Source: FEN-1219 sp963810755 (GTDB taxonomy: Bacteria; Pseudomonadota; Gammaproteobacteria; Steroidobacterales; Rariloculaceae). Taken from it: a DNA stretch of 64,000 bases. Where the stretch lies: assembly GCA_963810755.1 (NCBI GenBank), contig CAWEOP010000009.1, positions 744,001 through 808,000 of the forward strand, given 5' to 3'. Both the position numbers and the translations under genes were made by a program. Every line of letters begins with the position of its first letter. Within the stretch, counting starts at the first letter, position 1. Shown here one piece after another: positions 43,657 through 52,592 of this stretch. The notes beneath the pieces were generated by a model. The model saw only the letters and a program-made list of their open reading frames with translations. It searched no databases and was not told the origin of the DNA.

Positions 43657-44313
43657 CTACTTCTGCTCGAGACGAGCCGTCTGCTCGTCCACGTACCGGA
43701 TCAAGTCGTCGATCGTGCCCCCCGAGAGCACGCGCTGATATTCGGCGCGCTTCAGCGCGAGATCGCTGACGCCGTCCGCTACGATGTTGATGATCCGCCA
43801 CGCGCCGTCCTTCTGCTGGAGCAGATATTCGAGCGGAATGTCGGCTTCGCCGGGGCGCACGATCGCGGTCTGCACCTGCGCGCGGCCGGATTCCGCGCCG
43901 CTCTCGCCGTTCTTCTTGAACGTATCCGCGCCGACGTTCTTGAATCGGCTCGCATAGGTCATGACGCTGAGCTTCTCGAACGCGGCGACGAACCGTTCGC
44001 GGTCGGCCTCGCCGAGCGAAGGCCATTGCCGGCGCAGAGCGAACTCCGCGATGTACGGCAGGTCGTGGGTCTGTGCGATCAGCGGCTCGAGCACGCGATA
44101 GCGTTCCGCGAGATCAGCGTTCGGCCGGTCGTGCGACAGCGCGACGAGACCGCGATGCAGCGATTCGATCGTCGCGGCCGGCGTGTCGGTGGCAACGGCG
44201 GGCTCGGCCGCGAGCGCGCCGCGCGCGAGCAGTACGAGCGCCGCACCGACGGCGACGCACCGCGCTGTGCGCTCGAACCACGAGATCTGTCGTTCACTGG
44301 ACGGTGCTTGCAT
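43657..44313 (-). CDS. hpnM: Hopanoid-associated MlaC/Ttg2D-like periplasmic protein (HpnM)
   Basis: 218 residues: signal peptide (CVAVGAALVLLARGALA) and an MlaC-type lipid-binding fold with YIAEFALRRQWPSLGEADRERFVAAF, DIPLEYLLQQKDGAWRIINIVADGVSDLALKRAEYQ split over two segments, and a final helical tail. Ttg2D-type proteins carry lipids between membranes. No mlaFED genes are near, whereas it overlaps hpnB by 20 bp, so the hopanoid-transport assignment HpnM is preferred. Confidence 0.85.
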   Translation of the reverse strand: MQAPSSERQISWFERTARCVAVGAALVLLARGALAAEPAVATDTPAATIESLHRGLVALSHDRPNADLAERYRVLEPLIAQTHDLPYIAEFALRRQWPSLGEADRERFVAAFEKLSVMTYASRFKNVGADTFKKNGESGAESGRAQVQTAIVRPGEADIPLEYLLQQKDGAWRIINIVADGVSDLALKRAEYQRVLSGGTIDDLIRYVDEQTARLEQK

Positions 44314-45442
44314 ACCTTCGATTCTTCCACGTCGCTCGCGTGCCTCGCCAGTAGCGCAGCGCCGAGCTCCAAGTCATCAGCAGGAACAGCGCCCCCGCGG
44401 CGGGTAGCGTCAGCGCCCACGGCGCCGCGAGGCCGTAGAACCGCACCGTCGGCCAGTACGCCGCGCTCATCGCGAGCCAAGCGAGCGCGCCGAGCGCGAC
44501 CCCGGTCGCGGGGGCCGCGGCGACCGCGAGCGGCGGCGCGAGCAGCGCCGCGACCATCAGCATCGTCGTCGCGAGCAACAGCGCGGCCGAGTAGCCGAGC
44601 TGTGTGAAGGCGCTGCGGCTCACCATGCGCCAGAAATCCGCGAGTCCGTAGGCGCGCAGGCTGCGCACGGAATGGCTCATGCCGAGCCAAATCGTTCCTC
44701 CGTTACGCTTCAGAGCCGCCGCGAGCGTGCAGTCGTCGATCAGCGCGCCGCGGATCGCGGCGAAGCCGCCGAGCGCGCGCAGCTCATCGGTACGAACCAG
44801 CATGCAGCCGCCCGCCGCGGCCGCCGTGCGCCGCTGCGGATCGTTCGCGAGCGCGAACGGATAGAGCAGCTTGAAGAAGAACACGAACGGCGGCGACAGC
44901 AGCTTTTCCCAGAACGTCGCGCAATGCAGCTCCGCGAGCACGGACACGAGAGCCGCGCCCCGCTCGGCGGCGCAGTGCCGCAGTGCCGGCACGGTCGCCG
45001 GGGCGAGCTCGATGTCGGCATCGAGCAGCAACGTGAACGGCCGATCGACGAGCGCTAGGCCCTGCTGCAGCGCCCAGAGCTTGCCCGCCCAACCCGGAGC
45101 GAGCGGCGCGCCGGCGACGACTCGGAGCGCTACCGCGAAGCCCGCCGCGGCGCCGGCGGCCCGTGCGCACGCCGCCGCCGTCCCGTCGGTCGATTGGTCA
45201 TCGACGACGACGACTTCGAGGCCGGCGCCCTGCTCGCGCAGCGCCGCGATCGTGCGCGGAATGAGCGCGGCTTCGTCGCGCGCGGGAATCAGGACGCAGA
45301 TATCGGAAAGATCCGCGGGAACGCCGCTGGCGCTCTGCTCGTGTGCCTCGAGCCGCTCGCGCGTGCGATGCGGCTGCCACGGCAGAACCAGTACCGCGGC
45401 CCAAGCCAGCAAGGCGAACGCCGCGACGCCGGTGAGCAACAT
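44294..45442 (-). CDS. hpnB: Hopanoid-associated glycosyltransferase HpnB
   Basis: 382 residues: an N-terminal membrane helix, a GT2 domain (ICVLIPARDEAALIPRTI, VVVVDDQSTDGTA, TLLLDADIELAP, GALIDDCTLAAALKRNGG) and three to four C-terminal helices. The DxD-like motif and the late D-D pair are intact. Length and topology match HpnB, a glycosyltransferase recurrent in hopanoid clusters though not proven essential for hopanoids. It lies 62 bp after hpnH. Confidence 0.88.
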   Translation of the reverse strand: MLLTGVAAFALLAWAAVLVLPWQPHRTRERLEAHEQSASGVPADLSDICVLIPARDEAALIPRTIAALREQGAGLEVVVVDDQSTDGTAAACARAAGAAAGFAVALRVVAGAPLAPGWAGKLWALQQGLALVDRPFTLLLDADIELAPATVPALRHCAAERGAALVSVLAELHCATFWEKLLSPPFVFFFKLLYPFALANDPQRRTAAAAGGCMLVRTDELRALGGFAAIRGALIDDCTLAAALKRNGGTIWLGMSHSVRSLRAYGLADFWRMVSRSAFTQLGYSAALLLATTMLMVAALLAPPLAVAAAPATGVALGALAWLAMSAAYWPTVRFYGLAAPWALTLPAAGALFLLMTWSSALRYWRGTRATWKNRRYASTVQ

Positions 45443-45504
45443 CGAGCTACGCCGCGCCGGCGCCTATGGCGACGCGCCGACGCGGCTGCGGCGCCGTTGC
45501 AAAG

Positions 45505-46623
45505 TCAGTCCTTGCGCGTGCGGCCGCCGATTTGATCCACGCGGATTGCGACGCCGGGCGCGTGGCCGCCGTGCAGCACGGGGAGCTCCGGCGCCATCTC
45601 GCCTTCGAGCCTCGGACCGAACAGGAACACGTTGAGCGCCGTGAGCGGGCTCGAAATCGTGTGCTCGACGGCCGTGCCCTCGTAGCCGCAATGCGCCATG
45701 CAGTTGTCGCACTTCGGGTTGCGGCCGACGCCGTACTTGTCCCATTCGGTGGTTTCCATGAGCTCCTTGAAGCTCGTGGCGTAGCCTTCGTCGACGAGCA
45801 GATAGCACGGCTTCTGCCAGCCGAACACGTTGTAGGTCGGATTCGCCCACGGCGTGCACTGATAGCTCTGATTGCCGGCGAGGAAGTCGATGAACAGGCT
45901 CGATTGGTTGAAGTGCCACTTGCTGCCGCGCTTCTTGCCGACTCTGAAGATGTCGCGGAACAGCTCCTTCGACTTCTTGCGGCCGAGGAACACGTCCTGG
46001 CGCGGCGCGTGCTGGTAGCTGTAGCCCGGCGACATCATCACGCCTTCGACTCCGAGCGTCATCGCGTAGTCGAAGAAGTTCGCGACGTCCTCCGGATCCT
46101 CTCCCGCGTACAGCGTGCAGTTGGCGGTAACGCGGAATCCCCGCGCGCGCGCCGCCTTGATCGCCGACACGGCTTTGTCGAACGTGCCGGGGCGGTCGAC
46201 AGCGTGGTCGTGCCGCTCGCGGTTGCCGTCCAAGTGAATCGAGAACGTGAGATACGGCGACGGCGTGTATTGGTCGAGCTTCTGCTCGAGCAGCAGCGCG
46301 TTCGTGCAGAGGTAGACGAACTTCTTGCGGGCGATGATGCCTTCGACGATCTGCGGCATCTCCTTGTGGATCAGCGGCTCGCCGCCGGGGATCGAGACGA
46401 CCGGTGCGCCGCACTCGTCGACGGCCTTGAGCGCATCCTCGACGGAAACGCGCTTACGCAGAATCTCGTCCGGGTAGTCGATCTTGCCGCAACCCGTGCA
46501 CGCGAGGTTGCATTGGAACAGCGGCTCGAGCATCAGCACGAGCGGATAGCGCTTGTTGCCCTTGAGCTTCTGCTCGAGGACGTAGCGTGCGATGCGGTAG
46601 GTCTGAACTAGGGGGATACCCAT
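45505..46623 (-). CDS. hpnH: Radical SAM adenosyl-hopene transferase HpnH
   Basis: 372 residues from the ATG at 46623 (MGIPLVQTYRIARYVLEQKL), preceded by AGGAGA. The radical SAM motif CNLACTGC (C38, C42, C45) and the conserved VSIPGGEPLIHKEM are present, with SPGYSYQHAPRQDVF and a late cysteine group (CDNCMAHCGYEGTA) typical of the SPASM-like tail of HpnH. HpnH attaches the 5'-deoxyadenosyl group to diploptene, the first step of C35 hopanoids. This is strong evidence that the organism makes extended hopanoids. Confidence 0.94.
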   Translation of the reverse strand: MGIPLVQTYRIARYVLEQKLKGNKRYPLVLMLEPLFQCNLACTGCGKIDYPDEILRKRVSVEDALKAVDECGAPVVSIPGGEPLIHKEMPQIVEGIIARKKFVYLCTNALLLEQKLDQYTPSPYLTFSIHLDGNRERHDHAVDRPGTFDKAVSAIKAARARGFRVTANCTLYAGEDPEDVANFFDYAMTLGVEGVMMSPGYSYQHAPRQDVFLGRKKSKELFRDIFRVGKKRGSKWHFNQSSLFIDFLAGNQSYQCTPWANPTYNVFGWQKPCYLLVDEGYATSFKELMETTEWDKYGVGRNPKCDNCMAHCGYEGTAVEHTISSPLTALNVFLFGPRLEGEMAPELPVLHGGHAPGVAIRVDQIGGRTRKD

Positions 46624-46739
46624 AACTCTCCTGAGTATTGTCAAATCTTCCCGGGCGTCTTAGGGGTGTTCTTTGCGCAGTTCCCTCGGCTGTCCCTGGC
46701 TGTTTCCCTGGCTCTTCGCCAGCTGGGGCCAGCCGGGGC

Positions 46740-47315
46740 CTACCCGTCCGTGCCCGTGCTTGCCAGCATACCATCTAGGTAGTTGGCTCTGATGTGCACC
46801 CACTCCATCTTGAACCAGGGCGTGAACGTTTCCGGCGCCCCCGCGAGCTCGCGCTCGAGCGCATCCACGCCGATGAACCGCCAATTGGCGATCTCGTTCA
46901 CGTTCACGTCCACCGGACCGTCATAGCGGCCGTAGTAGACCCAGCAAAACTCGTGCTCGGCGCCCACCGTGCCGAACTGGGCCTGGTATTTGAACTTGTA
47001 GAGAAATTCGAGGGGGCAATCGAAGCCCAGCTCCTGCACGAGCCGCCGATTGACCGCGTCAGCCATCGACTCGCCGCGGCGCGGGTGGGAGCAACAGGTA
47101 TTGGACCAGTAGTTCGGCCACAGCAGCTTCGCGGGGCTGCGCTGTTGGAGCAAGAGCTCGTTATCGCCGTTGAACACGAAGATCGAGAACGCGCGGTGCA
47201 GTACGCCTTTGCCTTCGTGGCAATCACCCTTCGACCTGAAACCGAGCTCGCGATCCTGGTCGTCGACGAGGATCAGCTGCTCGTTCGCGCTCGAGACGAC
47301 CTCTTCACGCGCCAT
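46740..47315 (-). CDS. idi: Isopentenyl-diphosphate delta-isomerase, type I
   Basis: 191 residues, Nudix fold. Catalytic Cys in SNTCCSHP (C74/C75), metal-binding His residues in that region and E120/E122 in EHEF are intact; RRLVQELGFDC is the Nudix-like helix. It interconverts IPP and DMAPP, needed because the mevalonate route yields only IPP. It overlaps the HMGR-mevalonate kinase gene by 11 bp. Confidence 0.94.
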   Translation of the reverse strand: MAREEVVSSANEQLILVDDQDRELGFRSKGDCHEGKGVLHRAFSIFVFNGDNELLLQQRSPAKLLWPNYWSNTCCSHPRRGESMADAVNRRLVQELGFDCPLEFLYKFKYQAQFGTVGAEHEFCWVYYGRYDGPVDVNVNEIANWRFIGVDALERELAGAPETFTPWFKMEWVHIRANYLDGMLASTGTDG

Positions 47316-49581
47316 TGAGCGGAGCTCCGATCCGTACCGGCATGGCCTGGAAACCAGCGGCGCGAATCGCGCTCACGACGGCCTCGGTATCGCCGTCGCA
47401 AATCGCGATGATCGACCCGCCGCCGCCGCCGCCCGTGAGCTTCGCGCCGAGCGCGCCGTGCTCGCGCGCGATGTCGCAAAGCTTCTCGAGCTCCGGGGTG
47501 GAAACCTGCAAAGCGTTCAGCATGCCCTGACAAATATTCATGAGCTGGCCGAGCGTTGGCAAGTCGTTATCTTGCACAGCCTGGATGCCGCGCAGCGTCA
47601 GGGCGTCGATCTGGTCGAAAATGCGCTCGTAGAGCTTCTGGTCCTGCTGCCACGCCTCACGGACCCGGCCGACGGTCTTCGCGGTGAGGCCTTCGTAGCC
47701 CGTCATGCCGATCACGGCGGGAATCGGCTCGCGGATGTTGAGGGGCTCGACGAGCGGCGGATCACCCGCGCGGAACACGAGCGGCTTGCCGTAGCACGCG
47801 AGGGTGTTGTCGAGACCGCTCGGGCTGCCGTGCGCGACCTTCTCGGACTCGAACGCGAGGCTGTTCACCTGATCGTCGGTGAGCCCGAGCTTGAAGTGCT
47901 TGTCGAGCGCGCGGACGATCGCGACGGCCATCGCGGCGGAGCCGCCGAGACCCATGCTGCGCGGCACGTCGGGGAATACCTCGATCTTCATCGCGCGGCC
48001 GCTGAGCCCTAGCTGATCGAGCATGACGCCAGCGGGCCGCTCGAACGAGCGCCGTTCGCTCGCGTGGCTCGCCAACCGATACTCGACACCCCAGCGCGGA
48101 ATCAAGAGATGGATGCCCTCGTCGCAGTCTTCGACGAGCGCTTTGATCGTGAGGGGGATCGGTGCCGCGATCGCGTGGCGGCCGTATACGACGGCGTGCT
48201 CGCCGAGCAGGATCACCTTGCCGTAGCCGACGCCCATCGCGGCTTCTTTGCTGCGCTGCGCCCTGCGGCCCAACTTGTCGCGCTGCTTCTCCTCATGGAT
48301 CTCGGAGACGATCTCCTGCGCCTTCCACACCTTGATCACGCCGCTCTGAATCACGCGGTCGAGCACCTCGTCGAAGAGCTCTTTCGGCACTCCGGCCGCG
48401 GTAACCACGCTGCGCGCGTGCAACGTCATGTGGCCTTTCTGGATACCTTCGGTCGCGAGCGCGCGGATCGCGGCGAGGTTCTGCGCGAGGCCGCACGCGG
48501 CCATCACCTGAGCGAGCTCCGTGGCGGAGTCGACCCCGAGCAGGCGCAGGTTGAGCGCGACGGTCGGATTCGACTCGAGCGGCGCGCCGACGATGCCGAC
48601 CTTGATCGGCAGCTCGATGCGTCCGCAGAGGTTGCCTTCCTCGTCCGCCCACCAATCCGTGAGCGAGGAATATCTCCCGCCGCGCGCGGCATAAGCGTGA
48701 GCACCGGCCTCGATCGCGCGCCAGTCGTTGCCCGTCGCGATCGCGATCGGGTCGATGCCGTTCATGATCCCTTTGTTATGGGTCGCGGCGCGATACGGGT
48801 CCACGCGCGCGAAGTCGCCCGCGACGATGATGCCGTCACGGGCCTGCTCGCCGGTGTAGCCCTTGCCCGCGAGGTGCTCGACGGGGATCTTGCACGACGC
48901 CCGGGCGAGCGAGCGGTCGGTGAGGTTCGACAGAATTCGCAGGAAGACCTCGCCGCCCGTGATCGATTCGACGAGCGGCGCTACGCCCTCGCACATGCCG
49001 TTGACGAGATTCGCGCCCATCGCGTCGCGTGTGTCGACGAGCAGGTGGACGACGAGCATCGGCCTCGCGCTCGACGGCAGCGGATGCACGAACAGCTCGA
49101 TGTCGCGGGCACCGCCGCCGCGCGCAACCATGTTCGGATGGAAGCTGTTCGCGAGATTGATGATCTCGAGCTTGCGGTCGCGCAGCGCCTGCTTGGCCTT
49201 CTCCATGTCGGGCAAGTTCACGACTTGGATCTGGCCGATCAGGATCGGGTCGGTCGCCTCGGTGCGGAATCCGCCGGTCGCGCGCACCAGCTTGCACGCG
49301 GAGCCGAGCGCGGCGATCACGGAAGGCTCTTCGACCACCATCGGCACGACGTACTGCTTGCCGTTGACGACGAGATTCATACCGAGACCGAGCGGCAGGC
49401 CCATCACGCCCACCACGTTCTCGATCATCTTGTCCGCGGCGTCGAGCTCGAGCGTGTGCTTGCCGGAGGCGAGCGCGCGGAAGTCCGAATTATTGAGCAG
49501 GCCGCGCTCGTGCACGATCCGCACGCGCTCCTCGACGCTGAGCTTGTAGAACTCGGGAATACGCAAGCGATCCGTGGTCAC
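47305..49581 (-). CDS. Class II HMG-CoA reductase fused to mevalonate kinase
   Basis: 758 residues in one frame from a GTG. Residues ~1-430 are a class II HMG-CoA reductase very like the 428-aa Pseudomonas mevalonii enzyme: MIENVVGVMGLPLG, VVEEPS (E85), RDAMGANLVN, THNKGIMNGID (K270), GNDWRAIEAGAHAYAARGG (D286) and GHMTLHARSV (H384). After a basic linker (~431-448), residues 449-758 are a GHMP mevalonate kinase: GYGKVILLGEHAVVYGRH, RSMGLGGSAAMAVAI and AKLTGGGGGGS. It would turn HMG-CoA into phosphomevalonate in one polypeptide. GTGA overlap with the phosphomevalonate kinase gene. An in-frame ATG at 48237 could also give free kinase. Confidence 0.93.
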   Translation of the reverse strand: MTTDRLRIPEFYKLSVEERVRIVHERGLLNNSDFRALASGKHTLELDAADKMIENVVGVMGLPLGLGMNLVVNGKQYVVPMVVEEPSVIAALGSACKLVRATGGFRTEATDPILIGQIQVVNLPDMEKAKQALRDRKLEIINLANSFHPNMVARGGGARDIELFVHPLPSSARPMLVVHLLVDTRDAMGANLVNGMCEGVAPLVESITGGEVFLRILSNLTDRSLARASCKIPVEHLAGKGYTGEQARDGIIVAGDFARVDPYRAATHNKGIMNGIDPIAIATGNDWRAIEAGAHAYAARGGRYSSLTDWWADEEGNLCGRIELPIKVGIVGAPLESNPTVALNLRLLGVDSATELAQVMAACGLAQNLAAIRALATEGIQKGHMTLHARSVVTAAGVPKELFDEVLDRVIQSGVIKVWKAQEIVSEIHEEKQRDKLGRRAQRSKEAAMGVGYGKVILLGEHAVVYGRHAIAAPIPLTIKALVEDCDEGIHLLIPRWGVEYRLASHASERRSFERPAGVMLDQLGLSGRAMKIEVFPDVPRSMGLGGSAAMAVAIVRALDKHFKLGLTDDQVNSLAFESEKVAHGSPSGLDNTLACYGKPLVFRAGDPPLVEPLNIREPIPAVIGMTGYEGLTAKTVGRVREAWQQDQKLYERIFDQIDALTLRGIQAVQDNDLPTLGQLMNICQGMLNALQVSTPELEKLCDIAREHGALGAKLTGGGGGGSIIAICDGDTEAVVSAIRAAGFQAMPVRIGAPLNGA

Positions 49582-50588
49582 TGCGGCCGCCCCTCGCTAA
49601 GATCTTCGACAATGAGGCCCGCTTCGGCCAAACCGAAATCGATCACTCGAAACCCTCGATTACCCACAGACGTTTTGAATGCCTCTAGCGCTTGCACGTC
49701 GAGCGCACAGGCTAGACCGAGATCGCCGCCGCCGGCGCCGCTCACCTTGTAGGCCACGCCGTAGCGCCGAGCATGCTCGCCGATCTCGCGGTGCTCGGCC
49801 GTGACGATATCTGCACCGATAGCCACCCCAAGGTCCTGCAGACCGCGGCCGTAATCCGCGATCGCTTCGATGAACGCGCCTGCTGCGTTCCCCCGCGCGG
49901 CCTTGCAACCGGCCTCCGCAGTCGCGCTGAGTCGGCGGTGTATCGCCGCCGCCTCCCTAGGATGAGCCTGCGTCCAAGCCCGATAGTGCGCAACGAGCTC
50001 GGGCGTGGACGCCGACTTCCCGGCAAAAATACTCGCGAATCCTACACTGTTCGGCAGCCGGACTGAACCAATTCGCGGCATACCAGCCGGTCCCAGCGCG
50101 AACTCGACCGCGCCGCCGCGAAAGCTTGCGGCAACGTCGATTCCGCTGCCCTTTCCCCCCTGGAAACGCCGGTGCAGTGCGATCAGCAAATCGAGCGTCG
50201 GCTCGGGATACGGCAAGCCGGCGCGCCGCGCATGGGCGGCCCACGCTCCGGCCCACGCACACAGCGCCGCCGCGCTCGAGCCGATGCCGAGCTTGGTAGC
50301 GCCGTCGTAGAACGCGGTGGAATCGAGAGTGCCGCGCCACGCGCCAGCCCCCGCTCCGCCAGCCGTGACGACGTCCACGAGCTCACTGCCGCTCGGTTCG
50401 CCCGGCGCGAACGAGCGTTCAGTGGCGTCCGGGAACAGGGTCACCAGATGGCTCGCGGCGTCTTCGCTCGGCGCTAGCGTGGCGGAGGCGTAGCGATCGA
50501 CGGCGAGCACGAGCGCAGGCGCACCCTCGAGCACCGCGTACTCACCGAGCGCGACCACCTTACCCGGCGCGCGCGCGCAGATCGGCAC
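49578..50588 (-). CDS. Phosphomevalonate kinase (GHMP family)
   Basis: 336 residues from a GTG. GHMP motifs: PGKVVALGEYAVLEGAPALVL, KLGIGSSAALCAW (as KLGIGSSAAA) and YKVSGAGGGDLGLA; the insert RRFQGGKGSGIDVAASFRGG is typical of phosphomevalonate kinases. It makes mevalonate 5-diphosphate. Stop overlaps the next gene as GTGA and start abuts the stop of the decarboxylase gene, so all three are translationally coupled. Position between mevalonate kinase and decarboxylase supports the assignment. Confidence 0.9.
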   Translation of the reverse strand: MPICARAPGKVVALGEYAVLEGAPALVLAVDRYASATLAPSEDAASHLVTLFPDATERSFAPGEPSGSELVDVVTAGGAGAGAWRGTLDSTAFYDGATKLGIGSSAAALCAWAGAWAAHARRAGLPYPEPTLDLLIALHRRFQGGKGSGIDVAASFRGGAVEFALGPAGMPRIGSVRLPNSVGFASIFAGKSASTPELVAHYRAWTQAHPREAAAIHRRLSATAEAGCKAARGNAAGAFIEAIADYGRGLQDLGVAIGADIVTAEHREIGEHARRYGVAYKVSGAGGGDLGLACALDVQALEAFKTSVGNRGFRVIDFGLAEAGLIVEDLSEGRPQ

Positions 50589-51617
50589 TCAGCGCAGCTC
50601 CGCGCCGGCGCCGAGGCGGCTCGAGAGCACGTCGAGCACACCGGGAATCGCACGAAGCGCGGCTTCGACGCGCGGCCGCGCCTCGGGCAGACAAATCGCC
50701 TTCACCTGCGGGCCCGCGTCGATCGTGAAGAACGCCGGCACTCCATCGGCGCGCAGCTGCCGCACGGCGTTCAGGCACTCGACGGTCGCGCCATTCCAAT
50801 AGAGGAGCGGAGGTATCGCCCCCATCGCGGCCGCGTGCATCTTGAGGCAGTTGTGCTCCGCCACCTCCGCGAGCGCCTCGAAGTCGCGGCGGCCGATCGC
50901 GGCGCGCGCAGCGGCGAGATCGCCGCCCTGATCTTTGACCCAGGCGGAGTAGTAAGGAGAAGACTTCGCGGATCTCGTCATGCCGCTGCGCGACCCGACT
51001 TCCTTCTCGCCTTTCGCGGTCACGGCGATCGCAACCTCGAGCGGCCACTCGTCGCCCGCGAGCAGCGGCTCGGCGAAGCTGTCGCTGCCGTCGGGCGCGC
51101 TGCCCGCATGCATCTCGACGAAACCGCCGAACACGGAGCGAGCCGCGGAGCCCGAGCCTTGGCGAGCGACGATGCTCGCTTCGCGCGGCGTGAGGTCGAG
51201 GTCGAGCGCGCCCGCGGCCGCCGTCACGAGCGCCGCGAATCCCGACGCGGACGACGCCAGCCCAGCGCCGGTCGGAAAGTTGTTCGCGCTCACGACGCGC
51301 GCGCGAGTCCGCACGCCCGCTCGCTCGCGCAGAATGTCGAGACACGCGGACACCTTGTCGAGCTGCTCGGCGCGGCGCTGACCGTCGAGCACGAGCTCGT
51401 CGGCTGCGAGGCTCGGGTCGAGCTCGACGTCGGTGTCGGACCACAGCGCGTCGAGCGTGATCGAGATCGAGCCGACCGCCGGCACGTTCAAGCGCGCGTC
51501 AGCCTTGCCCCAATACTTGATGAGCGCGAAGTTCGCGCGCGCCCGAGCGCTCGCGTGCCGCTTGCCGCTCGACCGATCCCCGTCACGGGCGTCTTTCCCT
51601 CTAGTGAAAGTAGTCAT
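50589..51617 (-). CDS. mvaD: Diphosphomevalonate decarboxylase
   Basis: 342 residues from the ATG at 51617; the frame is open upstream but that part lies within hpnA. ANFALIKYWGKAD, VPAVGSISITLD, NFPTGAGLASSASGFAALV, GSGSAARSVFGGFVEM and FTIDAGPQVKAI are the hallmark motifs of this GHMP decarboxylase. It converts mevalonate diphosphate to IPP with ATP. It overlaps the hpnA 3' end by 17 bp. Confidence 0.94.
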   Translation of the reverse strand: MTTFTRGKDARDGDRSSGKRHASARARANFALIKYWGKADARLNVPAVGSISITLDALWSDTDVELDPSLAADELVLDGQRRAEQLDKVSACLDILRERAGVRTRARVVSANNFPTGAGLASSASGFAALVTAAAGALDLDLTPREASIVARQGSGSAARSVFGGFVEMHAGSAPDGSDSFAEPLLAGDEWPLEVAIAVTAKGEKEVGSRSGMTRSAKSSPYYSAWVKDQGGDLAAARAAIGRRDFEALAEVAEHNCLKMHAAAMGAIPPLLYWNGATVECLNAVRQLRADGVPAFFTIDAGPQVKAICLPEARPRVEAALRAIPGVLDVLSSRLGAGAELR

Positions 51618-52590
51618 GGCTCCTGAACCAGTCGATCGCCTCGCCGATCGCGAGCTGCGGATCGCGCCAACGGTAGCCGAGCTCACGTTCGGCTTTCGCG
51701 CTCGAGAAATACATGTGCTTCTTCGCCATCCGCACGCCGTCGAGCGTCGCGCGCGGCTCGCGGCCGGTAATTTTCGCGAGACCCTCGGACGCGAGCGCGA
51801 TCGGGTACACGGCCCAATGCGGCAGCCGCACGTTGCTGGCCGGCCTGCCGAGGTGCTCGCCGACCCGCCGCAGGATCTCTTTGAGGCTCATGTCTTGGCC
51901 GCCCAAGATGTAGCGCTCGCCGCGCCGGCCGAACGTTAGCGCCAGCAGATGGCCGCGGGCAACATCGTCGACGTGCACGAGGTTGAGCCCGGTGTCCACG
52001 TACGCGGGCATCCGGCCCGCGGCGGCGTCGAGAATCACACGCCCCGTCGGAGTGGGCCTGATGTCGCCGGGGCCGATCGGCGTCGAGGGATTCACGATCA
52101 CAACCGGGTAGTCGAGCTCATCGGCTCGGCGCCGCACCGCCTGCTCGGCGAGGAACTTCGAGCGCTTGTAGGTGCCGATCATGTCCTCGAGCGTCACGGG
52201 TGTCGTCTCGTCGGCCGGGGTGCGGTCGCGATTGATCCCTAGCACGGCGACACTGGACGTATACACGAGCCGCTCGGCGCCCGCGGCGGCGGCGGCCTCG
52301 AGCACGCTCACGGACCCTTCGACGTTTGCTCGGTACATCGGCAGCGGATCCGCGACCCAGAGCCGATAGTCGGCCGCGACGTGGAAGACCGAGTCGCAGC
52401 CGCCCGCCGCCGCGCGCAGCGACTCGCGGTCGGTCAGGTCGCCTTCGGCGAGCTCGACATCGAGCCCTAAGAGGTTGCGCCGATCGCTGCCGCGGCGCAC
52501 GAACGCGCGCACGGCACGACCGTCCGCGAGCAACGCGCGGACGATGGCCGACCCCAGGAATCCGTTCGCGCCCGTGACTAGGCTCGGCAT
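51601..52590 (-). CDS. hpnA: Hopanoid-associated sugar epimerase HpnA
   Basis: 329 residues, extended short-chain dehydrogenase. N-terminal NAD(P) motif TGANGFLGSAIVRALL, then VFHVAADYRLWVADP, the catalytic Ser-Tyr-Lys set in VYTSSVAVLG and GTYKRSKFLAE, and NPSTPIGPGDIRPTPTG. The AADYRLW signature is typical of HpnA. Its exact reaction is not settled; a role in modifying the ribosyl/sugar headgroup of hopanoids is assumed. The ATG is 2 bp after the hpnN stop. Confidence 0.92.
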   Translation of the reverse strand: MPSLVTGANGFLGSAIVRALLADGRAVRAFVRRGSDRRNLLGLDVELAEGDLTDRESLRAAAGGCDSVFHVAADYRLWVADPLPMYRANVEGSVSVLEAAAAAGAERLVYTSSVAVLGINRDRTPADETTPVTLEDMIGTYKRSKFLAEQAVRRRADELDYPVVIVNPSTPIGPGDIRPTPTGRVILDAAAGRMPAYVDTGLNLVHVDDVARGHLLALTFGRRGERYILGGQDMSLKEILRRVGEHLGRPASNVRLPHWAVYPIALASEGLAKITGREPRATLDGVRMAKKHMYFSSAKAERELGYRWRDPQLAIGEAIDWFRSHDYFH

Positions 52591-52592
52591 CG

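Noticed and set aside
43657..44313. MlaC of the Mla phospholipid system
   Set aside because: No mlaF, mlaE, mlaD or mlaB gene is adjacent; it overlaps hpnB inside a hopanoid locus, so HpnM is the better call.
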